Source of the DNA: Candidatus Nitrotoga sp. CP45 | GTDB taxonomy: Bacteria; Pseudomonadota; Gammaproteobacteria; Burkholderiales; Gallionellaceae | Direction: 5' to 3' | DNA: 64,000 bases | Assembly: GCA_945874105.1 (NCBI GenBank) | Contig: CAMCFJ010000003.1 | Span: 1 to 64,000 of the forward strand | Part shown: positions 27,041 through 36,222 of the stretch, in pieces | How the letters are laid out: each line of letters begins with the position of its first letter | Position numbering within the stretch: position 1 is the stretch's first letter | The notes under the pieces: generated by a model | What the model was told of the DNA's origin: nothing | Database searches by the model: none | Seen by the model: the letters and a program-made list of their open reading frames with translations, nothing else | Position numbers and translations under genes: made by a program

Positions 27041-27927
27041 CGCTTCATCCCGGATAAGCATGCCCAACCCTCTTCCATAGCCGGTGGCCTGAAGTCAAAC
27101 CATTGACCATAGATTTCCATAACGTCTTCGGCCTGTTCGCTGAGCACGCCGGATAACACAATCTGGCCGCCTTGCCGCGTTGAGCCTGCCAGCAATGGGG
27201 CGAGCACTTTGAGAGGATTGGTAAGAATATTGGCTATTACAATGTCGGCTTGTTGTTTCAGTGCTGCATCCGGAAGATAGAACTGCGCGTCAACTTGATT
27301 AGCCATTGCATTGTGCCGGCTGGCTTGCACGGCTTGTGCATCCACGTCCACGCCAGTGGCGCTGGCAGCGCCAAGTTTGAGTGCGGCGATGGCCAGGATG
27401 CCCGAGCCGCAGCCATAATCCAGCACGTATTCACCCTCTTGCAAATGACTATCCAACCAGCGTAAACACAAACGAGTAGTGGGATGGCTACCGGTTCCAA
27501 AAGCCAAGCCGGGATCGAGCGTAATGTTGATGGCACCGGGATCAAGCGGAGTGTGCCAGGTCGGCACGATCCATAGGCGTTGCGAAATGCGGATGGGGTT
27601 AAACTGTAATTGAGTCAGGCGCACCCAGTCGTTGTCCGCCAAGGTTGCGATGTCATAAGCTGGCGGCTGTTTCAGCCCGATGGCGTGTGCCGCTTTCAGC
27701 ATGATCGCGTCTATTGGCGTCTCTTCGTCAAACAGAGCAGTCACGCGATTGTGTGACCAAAGATGGGGGGCGGGTTCGCCCGGTTCGCCAAACATGGCTT
27801 GCTCATTCGGTGTATCGACATCTGCATCATGTATGTCCACCGATAGTGCGCCAAGCGTCAGCAGAGCCTCGCTCAGCATCTCCGCATGGGATGCAGATGC
27901 AGTGACCGTCAGCGTAAGCCAAGCCAT
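27037..27927 (-). CDS. prmA: Ribosomal protein L11 methyltransferase
   Basis: 296 residues. The N-terminal L11-recognition domain (about 1-110) precedes a class I methyltransferase fold with SAM motif LDYGCGSGILAIAALKLGA, then VDVDAQAV and the active-site block IVIANILTNPLKVLAPLL. It trimethylates L11. It begins 1 bp after accC and is coupled to the DUF3426 gene. Confidence 0.95.
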   Translation of the reverse strand: MAWLTLTVTASASHAEMLSEALLTLGALSVDIHDADVDTPNEQAMFGEPGEPAPHLWSHNRVTALFDEETPIDAIMLKAAHAIGLKQPPAYDIATLADNDWVRLTQLQFNPIRISQRLWIVPTWHTPLDPGAINITLDPGLAFGTGSHPTTRLCLRWLDSHLQEGEYVLDYGCGSGILAIAALKLGAASATGVDVDAQAVQASRHNAMANQVDAQFYLPDAALKQQADIVIANILTNPLKVLAPLLAGSTRQGGQIVLSGVLSEQAEDVMEIYGQWFDFRPPAMEEGWACLSGMKR

Positions 27928-27928
27928 G

Positions 27929-29284
27929 TTATTTTACCTTGATGCGTTCGGCTAGCTTGTGTTCCAGATAGTGAATGCTGGTGCCACCTCGTAGAAAAGC
28001 AGCATCCAACATCAGTTCCTGATGCAGCGCAATGTTAGTCTCGATACCTTCTACCGCCATTTCAGATAGGGCAGTACGCATGCGGGCTATTGCCTGTTGG
28101 CGGTTGTCACCATATGCAATAATCTTGCCGATCATGGAATCGTAATGCGGCGGCACGAAGTAATTGGCATACACATGCGAATCCACGCGGATGCCAGGCC
28201 CGCCAGGAGTATGCCAGGTAGTAATGCGGCCGGCCGAGGGAGTGAACTTGTAGGGATGTTCGGCATTGATGCGGCATTCGATGGCATGACCTTTGAGTGC
28301 GATATCATTTTGCTTGAAACTTAGTTTTTCACCGGCAGCGATACGAATCTGCTGTTGCACGATATCTATGCCAGTAATCATTTCGCTGACTGGATGTTCT
28401 ACCTGTAAGCGAGTGTTCATTTCAATGAAGAAAAACTCATCATTTTCATACAGAAACTCAAAAGTTCCCGCGCCGCGATAGCCAATCTTGCGGCAAGCTG
28501 CCGCGCAACGCTCGCCGATTTTATTACGAAGACGAGTATTCAGCAGAGGTGCTGGCGCTTCCTCAAGGATTTTCTGATGACGGCGTTGCATTGAGCAGTC
28601 GCGCTCGCCTAAAAATACCGTATTACCATAAGAATCGGCTAGTACTTGTAATTCGATGTGGCGCGGATTCTGCAAAAACTTTTCCATATACACCACAGGA
28701 TTATTAAACGCCGCCTGCGCCTCGCTACGCGTCATGACCACGGCATTTAGCAACGCAGCTTCGGTATGTACCACGCGCATGCCGCGTCCGCCCCCGCCAC
28801 CGGCGGCCTTTATAATGACCGGGTAACCGATACTGCGTGCAATCTTTGTAATTTCGGCTGGATTGTCCGGCAGTGCGCCATCCACACCCGGCACACAAGG
28901 GATACCCGCTTTTTTCATTGCGTTTTTGGCGGACACTTTATCGCCCATCAAACGAATGGTCTCCGGCCGTGGACCAATGAATACAAACCCGCTCTTTTCC
29001 ACACGCTCGGCGAAGTCAGCACTCTCAGACAAAAATCCATAGCCAGGATGGATAGCCTGTGCATCTGTAACTTCCGCTGCGCTAATAATGGATGGGATGT
29101 GCAGATAGCTGTGAAGCGAGGAAGCCGGGCCTATGCACACCGACTCATCAGCCAGCTTGACATACTTGGCATCTGCGTCAGCTTCGGAATGCACTGCTAC
29201 GGATTTAATGCCCATCTCACGACAGGCGCGCTGAATTCTTAAGGCAATCTCGCCTCGATTTGCGATGAGAATTTTTTCAAACAT
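27929..29284 (-). CDS. accC: Acetyl-CoA carboxylase, biotin carboxylase subunit
   Basis: 451 residues, usual length. The biotin carboxylase N-domain ([19 protein letters not shown]) is followed by the ATP-grasp domain with its glycine-rich loop ([14 protein letters not shown]). The catalytic [20 protein letters not shown] and the C-terminal domain ([13 protein letters not shown]) are intact. It carboxylates biotin on AccB using ATP and bicarbonate, the first step of fatty-acid synthesis. It starts 3 bp after accB. Confidence 0.97.
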   Translation of the reverse strand: MFEKILIANRGEIALRIQRACREMGIKSVAVHSEADADAKYVKLADESVCIGPASSLHSYLHIPSIISAAEVTDAQAIHPGYGFLSESADFAERVEKSGFVFIGPRPETIRLMGDKVSAKNAMKKAGIPCVPGVDGALPDNPAEITKIARSIGYPVIIKAAGGGGGRGMRVVHTEAALLNAVVMTRSEAQAAFNNPVVYMEKFLQNPRHIELQVLADSYGNTVFLGERDCSMQRRHQKILEEAPAPLLNTRLRNKIGERCAAACRKIGYRGAGTFEFLYENDEFFFIEMNTRLQVEHPVSEMITGIDIVQQQIRIAAGEKLSFKQNDIALKGHAIECRINAEHPYKFTPSAGRITTWHTPGGPGIRVDSHVYANYFVPPHYDSMIGKIIAYGDNRQQAIARMRTALSEMAVEGIETNIALHQELMLDAAFLRGGTSIHYLEHKLAERIKVK

Positions 29285-29287
29285 TAT

Positions 29288-29731
29288 TTAACCGATGACA
29301 AAAAGAGGTTGACCGTATTCCACCGGCTGGCCGCTCTCAACCAGAATCGCACTAATGACACCGCTTTGATCAGCTTCGATTTCGTTGAGCAGCTTCATTG
29401 CTTCGATGATGCAGAGGGTGTCTCCCACGCTCACGCTCTGACCCACCTCCACAAAGGGTTTAGCGCCAGGGGAGGGGCTGCGGTAGAAACTACCGACCAT
29501 CGGCGATTTCACTATGTGGCCATCTGGTATTGCGGGTTCGGTTGGTACAACAGGTGCCTCGGCCAGCTGTGGAGCAAGCGTGGTCATGTGCTGCGGCGCA
29601 GCATAAACATGCTGCACCGCAGCACCAGAACGAACTATGCGCACGCGTTCTTCGCCTTCACTGATTTCCAGCTCGGCAATACCGGAGTTTTCAACCAGTT
29701 CAATCAAGGTCTTGAGTTTACGTAAATCCAT
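29288..29731 (-). CDS. accB: Biotin carboxyl carrier protein of acetyl-CoA carboxylase
   Basis: 147 residues. An N-terminal helix ([23 protein letters not shown]), a Pro/Ala linker and a C-terminal biotinyl domain with the [12 protein letters not shown] site, whose Lys is biotinylated. The thumb segment [14 protein letters not shown] is present. Co-transcribed with accC and with aroQ 2 bp upstream. Confidence 0.96.
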   Translation of the reverse strand: MDLRKLKTLIELVENSGIAELEISEGEERVRIVRSGAAVQHVYAAPQHMTTLAPQLAEAPVVPTEPAIPDGHIVKSPMVGSFYRSPSPGAKPFVEVGQSVSVGDTLCIIEAMKLLNEIEADQSGVISAILVESGQPVEYGQPLFVIG

Positions 29732-29733
29732 GA

Positions 29734-30177
29734 TTAGCTCCTAACAGAATATTGCAGCGCGTATTGCACTGCGAGTTCGTAACCGGTTGCACCCAGGCCG
29801 CTGATAACGCCGACAGCGAGATCAGAGAAGTATGATTCTTTGCGGAACGGTTCACGTGCAAACACATTGGAAAGATGCACTTCAATAAATGGGATAGCCA
29901 CCGCCGCCAGTGCATCGCGTAAAGCTACACTGGTATGCGTAAAAGCGGCAGGGTTGATGACAATAAAATCGGTACCGTCCTGGCGCGCCAAATGTACGCG
30001 ATCCACCAAGGCGGATTCAGCGTTACTCTGGAAATACAACAAATTTGCACCTTGCATATGCACCAAGTGCTGCAATTTGTTGTTAATTTCGTCTAACGTA
30101 ATATGGCCATATACGTCTGGCTCGCGACTGCCGAGCAAGTTCAGATTGGGGCCATGTAGAACCAGAATGGTTTTCAT
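29734..30177 (-). CDS. aroQ: 3-dehydroquinate dehydratase, type II
   Basis: 147 residues from ATG 30177 ([16 protein letters not shown]); an upstream start would add six residues without family support. Motifs: SREPDVYG with the catalytic Tyr, [30 protein letters not shown] with the catalytic His. It catalyses step 3 of the shikimate pathway. First gene of the aroQ-accB-accC-prmA-DUF3426 operon. Confidence 0.95.
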   Translation of the reverse strand: MKTILVLHGPNLNLLGSREPDVYGHITLDEINNKLQHLVHMQGANLLYFQSNAESALVDRVHLARQDGTDFIVINPAAFTHTSVALRDALAAVAIPFIEVHLSNVFAREPFRKESYFSDLAVGVISGLGATGYELAVQYALQYSVRS

Positions 30178-30240
30178 GAACGCAGTTTGCCGCAAATTGG
30201 GGCAAGTTGTCTATCTTTTAGAAGAAATTGAGCGGAGTAG

Positions 30241-30654
30241 TTATGCGAGGCGTTCTTCTTGCAAACGTTTACGTAATTCCTCAACGGTGAGGATCGGGGG
30301 GGTAAAACTTCCTCGCAATGCGAGCAAATCTTTTTCAACGCTCACCAGTGCATCTACCTTGGCTTTGTGTGCCACTGCCAAAAATACTTGGCTAAATACA
30401 CCATGCGATGGCATCCAGTTGGATATGGAAGCTGTTTCACAGTATGGAAAAAAATCTTCCAGCAATAGATCCTGCTCAGCGATCGACAGATTGAATTTTG
30501 GGTAATTCAATGATTCGAACAGATCTTCCTTCGTTGCGTTACTGATTACCGGACGGATAGACTTCGCCTGCCAAGCCTTTTTCAGCCACGCCAAATTCCC
30601 GTTGGCAAACAATAATGCGGAGAGTATTACATTAGTATCGAGAACAACGCGCAT
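30241..30654 (-). CDS. PIN-domain toxin (COG1569-like)
   Basis: 137 residues from ATG 30654. It opens with the PIN motif MRVVLDTNVILSALLF; further acidic residues follow (KEDLFESL, KVDALVSVEKDLLAL), giving the metal-binding site of a ribonuclease toxin. It starts 1 bp after its antitoxin gene, so the two form a pair, transcribed leftwards. Target RNA unknown. Confidence 0.8.
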   Translation of the reverse strand: MRVVLDTNVILSALLFANGNLAWLKKAWQAKSIRPVISNATKEDLFESLNYPKFNLSIAEQDLLLEDFFPYCETASISNWMPSHGVFSQVFLAVAHKAKVDALVSVEKDLLALRGSFTPPILTVEELRKRLQEERLA

Positions 30655-30655
30655 A

Positions 30656-30883
30656 TTATTCTTTGGGCCGACGTGCCCAAGCACTGGCGTCTGCTACATC
30701 TTTTTCGGAAATACCCGATGCAATCAATTTTTCACGCACGTCTTCGACGCTTTGCGTTAAAACTGGCGACAGAACAATGGCGGGATTGTCGACTTCAACA
30801 TCGGGATATTTGGCAACCTCCACTTGGGAAACGATTTCATCTGGCGACGTAACCTGGTTGATTGGAGTTATCTTGACGAGCAT
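30656..30883 (-). CDS. Antitoxin of the PIN pair
   Basis: 75 residues from ATG 30883, which has GAGGT 9 nt upstream; the frame is open further upstream but without good support. The sequence (MLVKITPINQVTSPDEIV ... AIVLSPVLTQSVEDVREKLIASGISEKDVADAVAW-like end) is small and acidic, typical of an unstructured antitoxin. I do not recognise a named family; the role is inferred from the PIN gene 1 bp downstream. Confidence 0.65.
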   Translation of the reverse strand: MLVKITPINQVTSPDEIVSQVEVAKYPDVEVDNPAIVLSPVLTQSVEDVREKLIASGISEKDVADASAWARRPKE

Positions 30884-31408
30884 GGTAGCTACCTCAGCGG
30901 CAAGCAAAAATGATAAGGTAAATTTTGACGAAATTGTACTTGATAAAACGAACGGGCGCAAGTTAAACCATTGTCCAATAAGGGGCAGGCGGGATTTTCC
31001 GGCCTTACTGTCATTGAAAATACGTGGCTTTTACCCCGAAAAGTGTGCTGCGTTGTATCCGGGCAGAAAATAATCGTTTAGTCCGTGCGCGTTATGCGTA
31101 TTCCGACACATGCGGGTGATACATTTCAAACGGTTGCCCGGACTGACACCCCTCAAATGACTCGTTGGAAAACACGATTTCCGCAAGTACACGTTAGCTA
31201 TAAAACCCTGAAATAATACTGATAACTATTTTTCTCCAAACATTATTTACGAACCGTAAATGGTACTATTTGAAAAATCGTAACTCGTATATCTCGGGCA
31301 TTTCGATCATTTTCTGTTGGTTTGTGGAATGTATTTTCCTCAATATCCATCGCTGAATATTCGTTCGAGCGCTCCTTTAGAAGCCATACCACTACCAAAA
31401 GCCATGTA
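30884..31408. other. Gene-free stretch between divergent genes
   Basis: About 525 bp. It must hold the promoters of the leftward PIN pair and the rightward 31409 gene. I see no repeat shared with other parts of the window and no convincing small gene. An open frame continues upstream of ATG 31409 to a TTG at 31322, but the added residues look non-coding. Confidence 0.4.
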
Positions 31409-34378
31409 ATGACTAGCCACCTTAATAAAAAATTGCTCCTAACTGTAATTGTAACTATGTCAGTTGTGGCTATTGCCGGAGGTGCTACCAGTCTTGCCTG
31501 GCCGCAACTAAAAATGTCGTTGGAACCGCCAGTCTGCGAGGCGCGTGGCTCGGTTGATACGCCGAAAAGTGTCGATGCTACCAACCAGGCCAGAATTGAA
31601 ATTGGGGGCTGGGCAGCCGATGCTGCCGGAATAAGCCGTGTCGAGATGTGGGCGAATGGCAAGTTGCTCGCCAGAGTCAAACAGAACGTCGTCAGAACCG
31701 ATGTGACCTCAGCCTTTCCGCAATGCAAATTCCCGGCCGTTTCTGGATATACTTTTGTCCTTGCGCGCGGTGTTATTCCGCCGTATACCTCAGCGTTGGA
31801 AGTGCGCGTGGCAAATGGCGTTGGCAAAATATTTAACGCTGGTCGGGTGCTCATTGATCTTTCAAAGCCATTTGGGGTATTGGACGTAACCGAGCCGATC
31901 AAGGCTGATGGCCGCAATTTGATCAGCGGCTGGGCGGTGGCTGGGCGGGCGCCGGTAAAAGTACGGGTATTGGCGCAGGATAAAGAAATGCTGGTGTTGT
32001 TAGCCAGTCAACAGCGAAGTGACGTGGCCGAGGTGTTTCCCGCTTGGCCGCTGGCAGCAACCAGCGGTTTCGAGGGGGTGCTGTTGACACATAAGTTGCC
32101 GCGCGGCCGCTATCGCCTGAAAATTCTGTTCGAAGATGGCAAAGGACATATCAGCGAAATCGTCGGGCCGCAGGTGATCAACGATCTGCCGTTCGGCAAA
32201 ATATTGGCGCAAAAAGACAAAATGATGTCGCCCGGCGCAATAGAGCTGCGCGCCTGGTTGGCCGATGAGCAAGGCATCCGGGCTGCCTATGTGGAAACTG
32301 AAACGGGTACGCCACTCGGAAAAATGACGCTGACAAAAAAAGCGCAGTTGCTATCCGCTTTTCCAGATCCCCGCTTTAACGGTGACAAGGCGGGCGATGC
32401 GCTGCTTAAGGAAGGTGATCTGTATGATCTGACTGTGCCCTTCGCCGCCATACCGTCCGGCTTGCAGCGGTTGCAGGTGCGGGTGGAGGATAATGAGGGC
32501 CATATTGCTGCATTGCCCGGGCCGTTGGTGCTCGATAAGAATTCAACCGCAAGACAAGCCTGTCCTGGCGAGAAGTTGCGCGTGTTTTATCCCGGCGGGG
32601 CGATAAATTTTCGCGATAATTTTCGACAGTTGCAGGAATTACGCGACATGGCACAAGGCGGCTGTGTCGAAATCGGTTTTCGCGGTCGTGTTGAATATAT
32701 GCGTACCACCAAAGGTGAACAGGCCGATTATATATTTGACCCCAATTTTCCTGAGCGCCTGCGCAATCGCAACGGCAAGGGTATGACCGGTGAATCGTTG
32801 AGTGAGTTACTCGATACTGCGCTACGCTTCCGCGCACCGTCGATGATCACGCTGGATGGCGGCGTCTGGGCCGATGCCAAGTTCGCCGCGCCGGATCTGG
32901 ATATTGTCGATATGCTGGAGCAGGACGAGCGCGCCGTGCAATGGAACCAGTTCGGCAAATCTGAGCCGGACGGTGCCCTGAAAGGTTTGGCCGGCGCCAC
33001 CGACAGCCCGGAATTGGCACGCATGATGAGCCTGAACCGCTACAACCGCCGCTTTCTTGATTACAAAAAGCGCAACCTGCAAGCCGCTGTGCGCGAAATT
33101 GTCAAATTCAACCAGACGCATCCCGCCAGTTATGTGATGATCAACCTCGACCCGGATGAGTATATCAATCCGTGGTTCTACTTGACCCAGTGGTACGACT
33201 ACAATCCGGACACATTGCGCCAATACCGCGAATGGCTGCTTCACCTCGGCCCTTATGCAAATGGCGGCGAACTAGCCTTCTCGCGACACGAACCGGGGTT
33301 GACGTTGGCCGATGCAAACCGGCTCGCCAAGCAATCCTGGAAGAACGTTAGCGCCATTGAACCGCCACGCCTATCCATCGATTACGACGATCAATGGCAG
33401 CAATTATGGACGCAATTCAGGCGTCATTTAGTGGCACGCCATTATGACGACCTCGCTGCCTGGGCAGTAGAGGCAGGCTTGCCGCCAGCGCGCATCTATA
33501 CCAGCCAAACCTTTATCCAGGCGGATGTCGCAGTAAGCATCACCGATCATGCCAATGGCTGGAACGACCAGGCTGGGGTGTCGATAGAAGGTGCCAAGCC
33601 ACGCCAGGGTCATTTGGGCGTGATTTTGTATGGTCCAGGCAGTCGCAACGTTGGCAAGCCGCGCAGCGGTAGCAGCCTGATCGACAACATCCGGCGCGTT
33701 GATCCTGAATGGGGCGTGGTGGAATTCCATCCCGCCACGATTGCGTTTCCAGAAAAATTGCCGGATCACGCTGAATCCTATGCCACCATGCAGGCGCTAA
33801 TAAACGGCGGTGCGCATTTCCTGTCACCGATGTGGGGCAGTTACGTGGGGGATCGCATGGTGCACCCAAATAACTTCAAGGCCTATGATGTGATGGAAGG
33901 CTCGGCCTATGAGTACCAATTTGTCTGGTGGCTGCGCGAAATGCAAGCGTGGCCGGTCGGCAGCCTGTTTTATCCGTTTGGCAATGATTTGGTGAAAAGC
34001 AATGATGGCTGGATTCCGGCAGCAGGAACACATCTGACAAGCGGTTATGGCGAGCTGCGCCTGACGGGCGAAGGAGAGCACATCGGTCTGGTTTCACCGC
34101 AGTGGGAAATGCGCTATTTGACGGCGCCGACTGAACTTGTCGTAACCGGGAGCTGGCCGCAGCAAACCAGAGCATCAGCCGTGTTGTTGCTGGAGAATGG
34201 CGAAAAGCTGTCCTGCTTGCTTCAGTCAACCGGGCAAAACAGGGCGCGTTGCCTTTTCCCCGCATCTGAAAAACAGCAGATGACGCGCTTGACGCTACAG
34301 TGGCAGCTACCAGCGGCGCAGCAAAAGGCGGGTGTCAAGATAAGTGACGTAGCGCTTAAGCTGGTTGAACATCGTTGA
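31409..34378 (+). CDS. Membrane-anchored protein with beta-sandwich repeats and a glycosidase-like barrel
   Basis: 989 residues from ATG 31409. An N-terminal signal anchor (LLLTVIVTMSVVAIAGGA) is followed by three repeated beta modules in about 35-380, each with a G-W/A-W core and a following R.DV..AFP segment (IGGWAADAAGISRVEMWANG, ISGWAVAGRAPVKVRVLAQ, RAWLADEQGIRAAYVET). About 395-880 resembles a glycoside-hydrolase TIM barrel (SMITLDGGVWAD, YVMINLDPDEYINPWF, VEFHPATIAFPE). A final beta domain closes the protein. I do not recognise a named family; action on glycans is inferred from the fold impression and from the adjacent glycosyltransferases. Confidence 0.55.
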   Translation: MTSHLNKKLLLTVIVTMSVVAIAGGATSLAWPQLKMSLEPPVCEARGSVDTPKSVDATNQARIEIGGWAADAAGISRVEMWANGKLLARVKQNVVRTDVTSAFPQCKFPAVSGYTFVLARGVIPPYTSALEVRVANGVGKIFNAGRVLIDLSKPFGVLDVTEPIKADGRNLISGWAVAGRAPVKVRVLAQDKEMLVLLASQQRSDVAEVFPAWPLAATSGFEGVLLTHKLPRGRYRLKILFEDGKGHISEIVGPQVINDLPFGKILAQKDKMMSPGAIELRAWLADEQGIRAAYVETETGTPLGKMTLTKKAQLLSAFPDPRFNGDKAGDALLKEGDLYDLTVPFAAIPSGLQRLQVRVEDNEGHIAALPGPLVLDKNSTARQACPGEKLRVFYPGGAINFRDNFRQLQELRDMAQGGCVEIGFRGRVEYMRTTKGEQADYIFDPNFPERLRNRNGKGMTGESLSELLDTALRFRAPSMITLDGGVWADAKFAAPDLDIVDMLEQDERAVQWNQFGKSEPDGALKGLAGATDSPELARMMSLNRYNRRFLDYKKRNLQAAVREIVKFNQTHPASYVMINLDPDEYINPWFYLTQWYDYNPDTLRQYREWLLHLGPYANGGELAFSRHEPGLTLADANRLAKQSWKNVSAIEPPRLSIDYDDQWQQLWTQFRRHLVARHYDDLAAWAVEAGLPPARIYTSQTFIQADVAVSITDHANGWNDQAGVSIEGAKPRQGHLGVILYGPGSRNVGKPRSGSSLIDNIRRVDPEWGVVEFHPATIAFPEKLPDHAESYATMQALINGGAHFLSPMWGSYVGDRMVHPNNFKAYDVMEGSAYEYQFVWWLREMQAWPVGSLFYPFGNDLVKSNDGWIPAAGTHLTSGYGELRLTGEGEHIGLVSPQWEMRYLTAPTELVVTGSWPQQTRASAVLLLENGEKLSCLLQSTGQNRARCLFPASEKQQMTRLTLQWQLPAAQQKAGVKISDVALKLVEHR

Positions 34379-34436
34379 CTTGATTTGTACAAACTTGCAA
34401 CATCCTCGAATAAACTTCTTCAGGATGCCCATTTTT

Positions 34437-35663
34437 CTAAGAATTGAGATTTTTCTCCGGTTTTTGAACCGTTATGTAGGGTTCTTCTACAGCCAAATCC
34501 AGAATACTGTACGGCTGTAACGCTGCATCATACTCAACCACTTCGCTGGTTCTGATTGCTGCGCGAAGTAGTATGTAGCCATAGCTACGCAATTCATTTT
34601 CAAAATCAGCCAGACGAATAGGATTAAGTTCTTTATAAAAACGCCAATAATCTTCATTGGTGACATTAAAACCTGAACGATCCATTATCGTAGGTTTGGT
34701 GGTCATTACCATTTCCTTCAAATCAGCTTCTGGAATGCGCAGATGTAGATGGGGAGTAGAATCGAATTCGCCCAAGTGGCTTCCTATCGCCGAATAGTAC
34801 AAGCCGGGGGCGACGAAAAACAAGCCACCCGGTTTCAGCACCCGATAAACCTCATCCAGCGTTTTTCGATATCCCCCTGCAATATGTTCGAGCGAGCCCC
34901 AAGAGATCACCACGTCAAAACTCTCATCGGCATAGGGGATTTCCTCGCAGCTATGCTGTAAAAAAGTAAAGTTGTCAGGCATTTTTTGCAAAGGCAATCC
35001 ATTTTCCCGTGCGACTCTAGGTAATTCTTTTATGTAATCCACAATATCCAAGGCGACGAGTTCTTGCGGCTGATAGCGCAGAACAATGCTCAAGTCAGTA
35101 ATTCCTTCGCCCGCACCGATATCCAGAATTCTGCCATGGAGCTTTTCAGAATTAGCGAGACAAAGCTCGCCAATGACTTTTGCGGCATGACAAAAATGAC
35201 GATGAAACCAATTAGTCATGCCTTGACGCCATGACAGCTGATTTAAAAGAGTGTCCGTTTCCGGGTTAATGCTCCACGTACCCAACAAAACCTGCTGTGC
35301 GGACTTAGTCCCGTGAATGGAAAACAATTGTAATGAATCCGGTGCGCGAACCTGGCTGACCGTTCCCCATGAAACTCCAAGTTCATAATTGCCCGGAGGA
35401 AGTGATACTGGCCATTCAAAGTTGAAGCAGAACTCGCCGCATGGCAACCAAGGCAGAAATATTCCTCCTTGATGCGTATCAGAAGCCACCAAATAGGTGT
35501 CAGCCCCCTCATGACGAATGAACAAGCGCATTACCGGATCAAAAACACATATGTCCAGAATTTGAAGCCTCATCTGAACTTTTATGATCTGCCCTTCTTG
35601 ATAAATGTTAGCAATAGGCTGGACATTTAATTCTGCAGGATCAATATTGTTTGGTTGATTCAT
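34437..35663 (-). CDS. SAM-dependent methyltransferase with N-terminal Wzt-like domain
   Basis: 408 residues. About 20-125 form a beta domain like the Wzt C-terminal glycan-binding domain (YQEGQIIKVQMRLQIL ... LPPGNYELGVSWG). A class I methyltransferase follows: SAM motif GRILDIGAGEGITDLSI near 180, then VALDIVDY, SFDVVISWGSLEHI and VLKPGGLFFVAPG. A sugar-O-methyltransferase that caps or decorates a glycan fits both halves. Its ATG overlaps the stop of the upstream small gene as ATGA. Confidence 0.75.
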   Translation of the reverse strand: MNQPNNIDPAELNVQPIANIYQEGQIIKVQMRLQILDICVFDPVMRLFIRHEGADTYLVASDTHQGGIFLPWLPCGEFCFNFEWPVSLPPGNYELGVSWGTVSQVRAPDSLQLFSIHGTKSAQQVLLGTWSINPETDTLLNQLSWRQGMTNWFHRHFCHAAKVIGELCLANSEKLHGRILDIGAGEGITDLSIVLRYQPQELVALDIVDYIKELPRVARENGLPLQKMPDNFTFLQHSCEEIPYADESFDVVISWGSLEHIAGGYRKTLDEVYRVLKPGGLFFVAPGLYYSAIGSHLGEFDSTPHLHLRIPEADLKEMVMTTKPTIMDRSGFNVTNEDYWRFYKELNPIRLADFENELRSYGYILLRAAIRTSEVVEYDAALQPYSILDLAVEEPYITVQKPEKNLNS

Positions 35664-36184
35664 TTGGATTCTTTGATAATTATATTTAAAAGGTCTGAAA
35701 TTGATTTCATCGAAACCTGAATGACCACTTTATGTTCAAACTTACTGAGTTTGTGAAGGCAAATTTCTGGCCATATTCCCGGCAAGAAACGCGCGAATTT
35801 TTTTATAGCAACCAACCCACGGTCGGCAGAGATGAATGCGATTTGCCGAATGTTCTTTGTGCCAGAACAGGTATTATTTTTGGGACACTCAGATAAATCA
35901 AAGATAGCTGTGAAGTCTGACGGGACAGCTTTTTTGCTATACTGTGTCCTTGTTTTTGGCATTTGGCATTGCGTTGATGTCTGCTCTGGTAAGGGCTGAG
36001 GCGCGTCTCGTTTTAGCTTGCAAAAAACTGTTTCACTTTCTTTCCCTTGTTCGCGCCCGCCGCAAATTATATACGCAATCACTGCTATCCGGAGATTTGA
36101 GTGTCCATACTCAATAACGCGCACTATCTCCTGGTCAGATAAATAGTGAAGGCAGTTGTTTGAGATAGCAGTGAGATGTTGCAC
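35660..36184 (-). CDS. Hypothetical protein
   Basis: 174 residues from a GTG start. The only support is a long open frame, the ATGA overlap with the methyltransferase gene and the divergent gene 38 bp away. The sequence is Lys/Cys/Ile-rich without motif or signal peptide and matches nothing I know. It could be a decayed gene or a spurious frame over the promoter and leader of the methyltransferase. Confidence 0.3.
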   Translation of the reverse strand: MQHLTAISNNCLHYLSDQEIVRVIEYGHSNLRIAVIAYIICGGREQGKESETVFCKLKRDAPQPLPEQTSTQCQMPKTRTQYSKKAVPSDFTAIFDLSECPKNNTCSGTKNIRQIAFISADRGLVAIKKFARFLPGIWPEICLHKLSKFEHKVVIQVSMKSISDLLNIIIKESK

Positions 36185-36222
36185 TTTGAGTTCAGGATTC
36201 GCGTCACATTAAGGCATCAAAA

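Noticed and set aside
31243-31917. Long minus-strand open frame
   Set aside because: It lies antisense to the start of the 31409 gene, has no ribosome site and reads as low-complexity residues without a motif.
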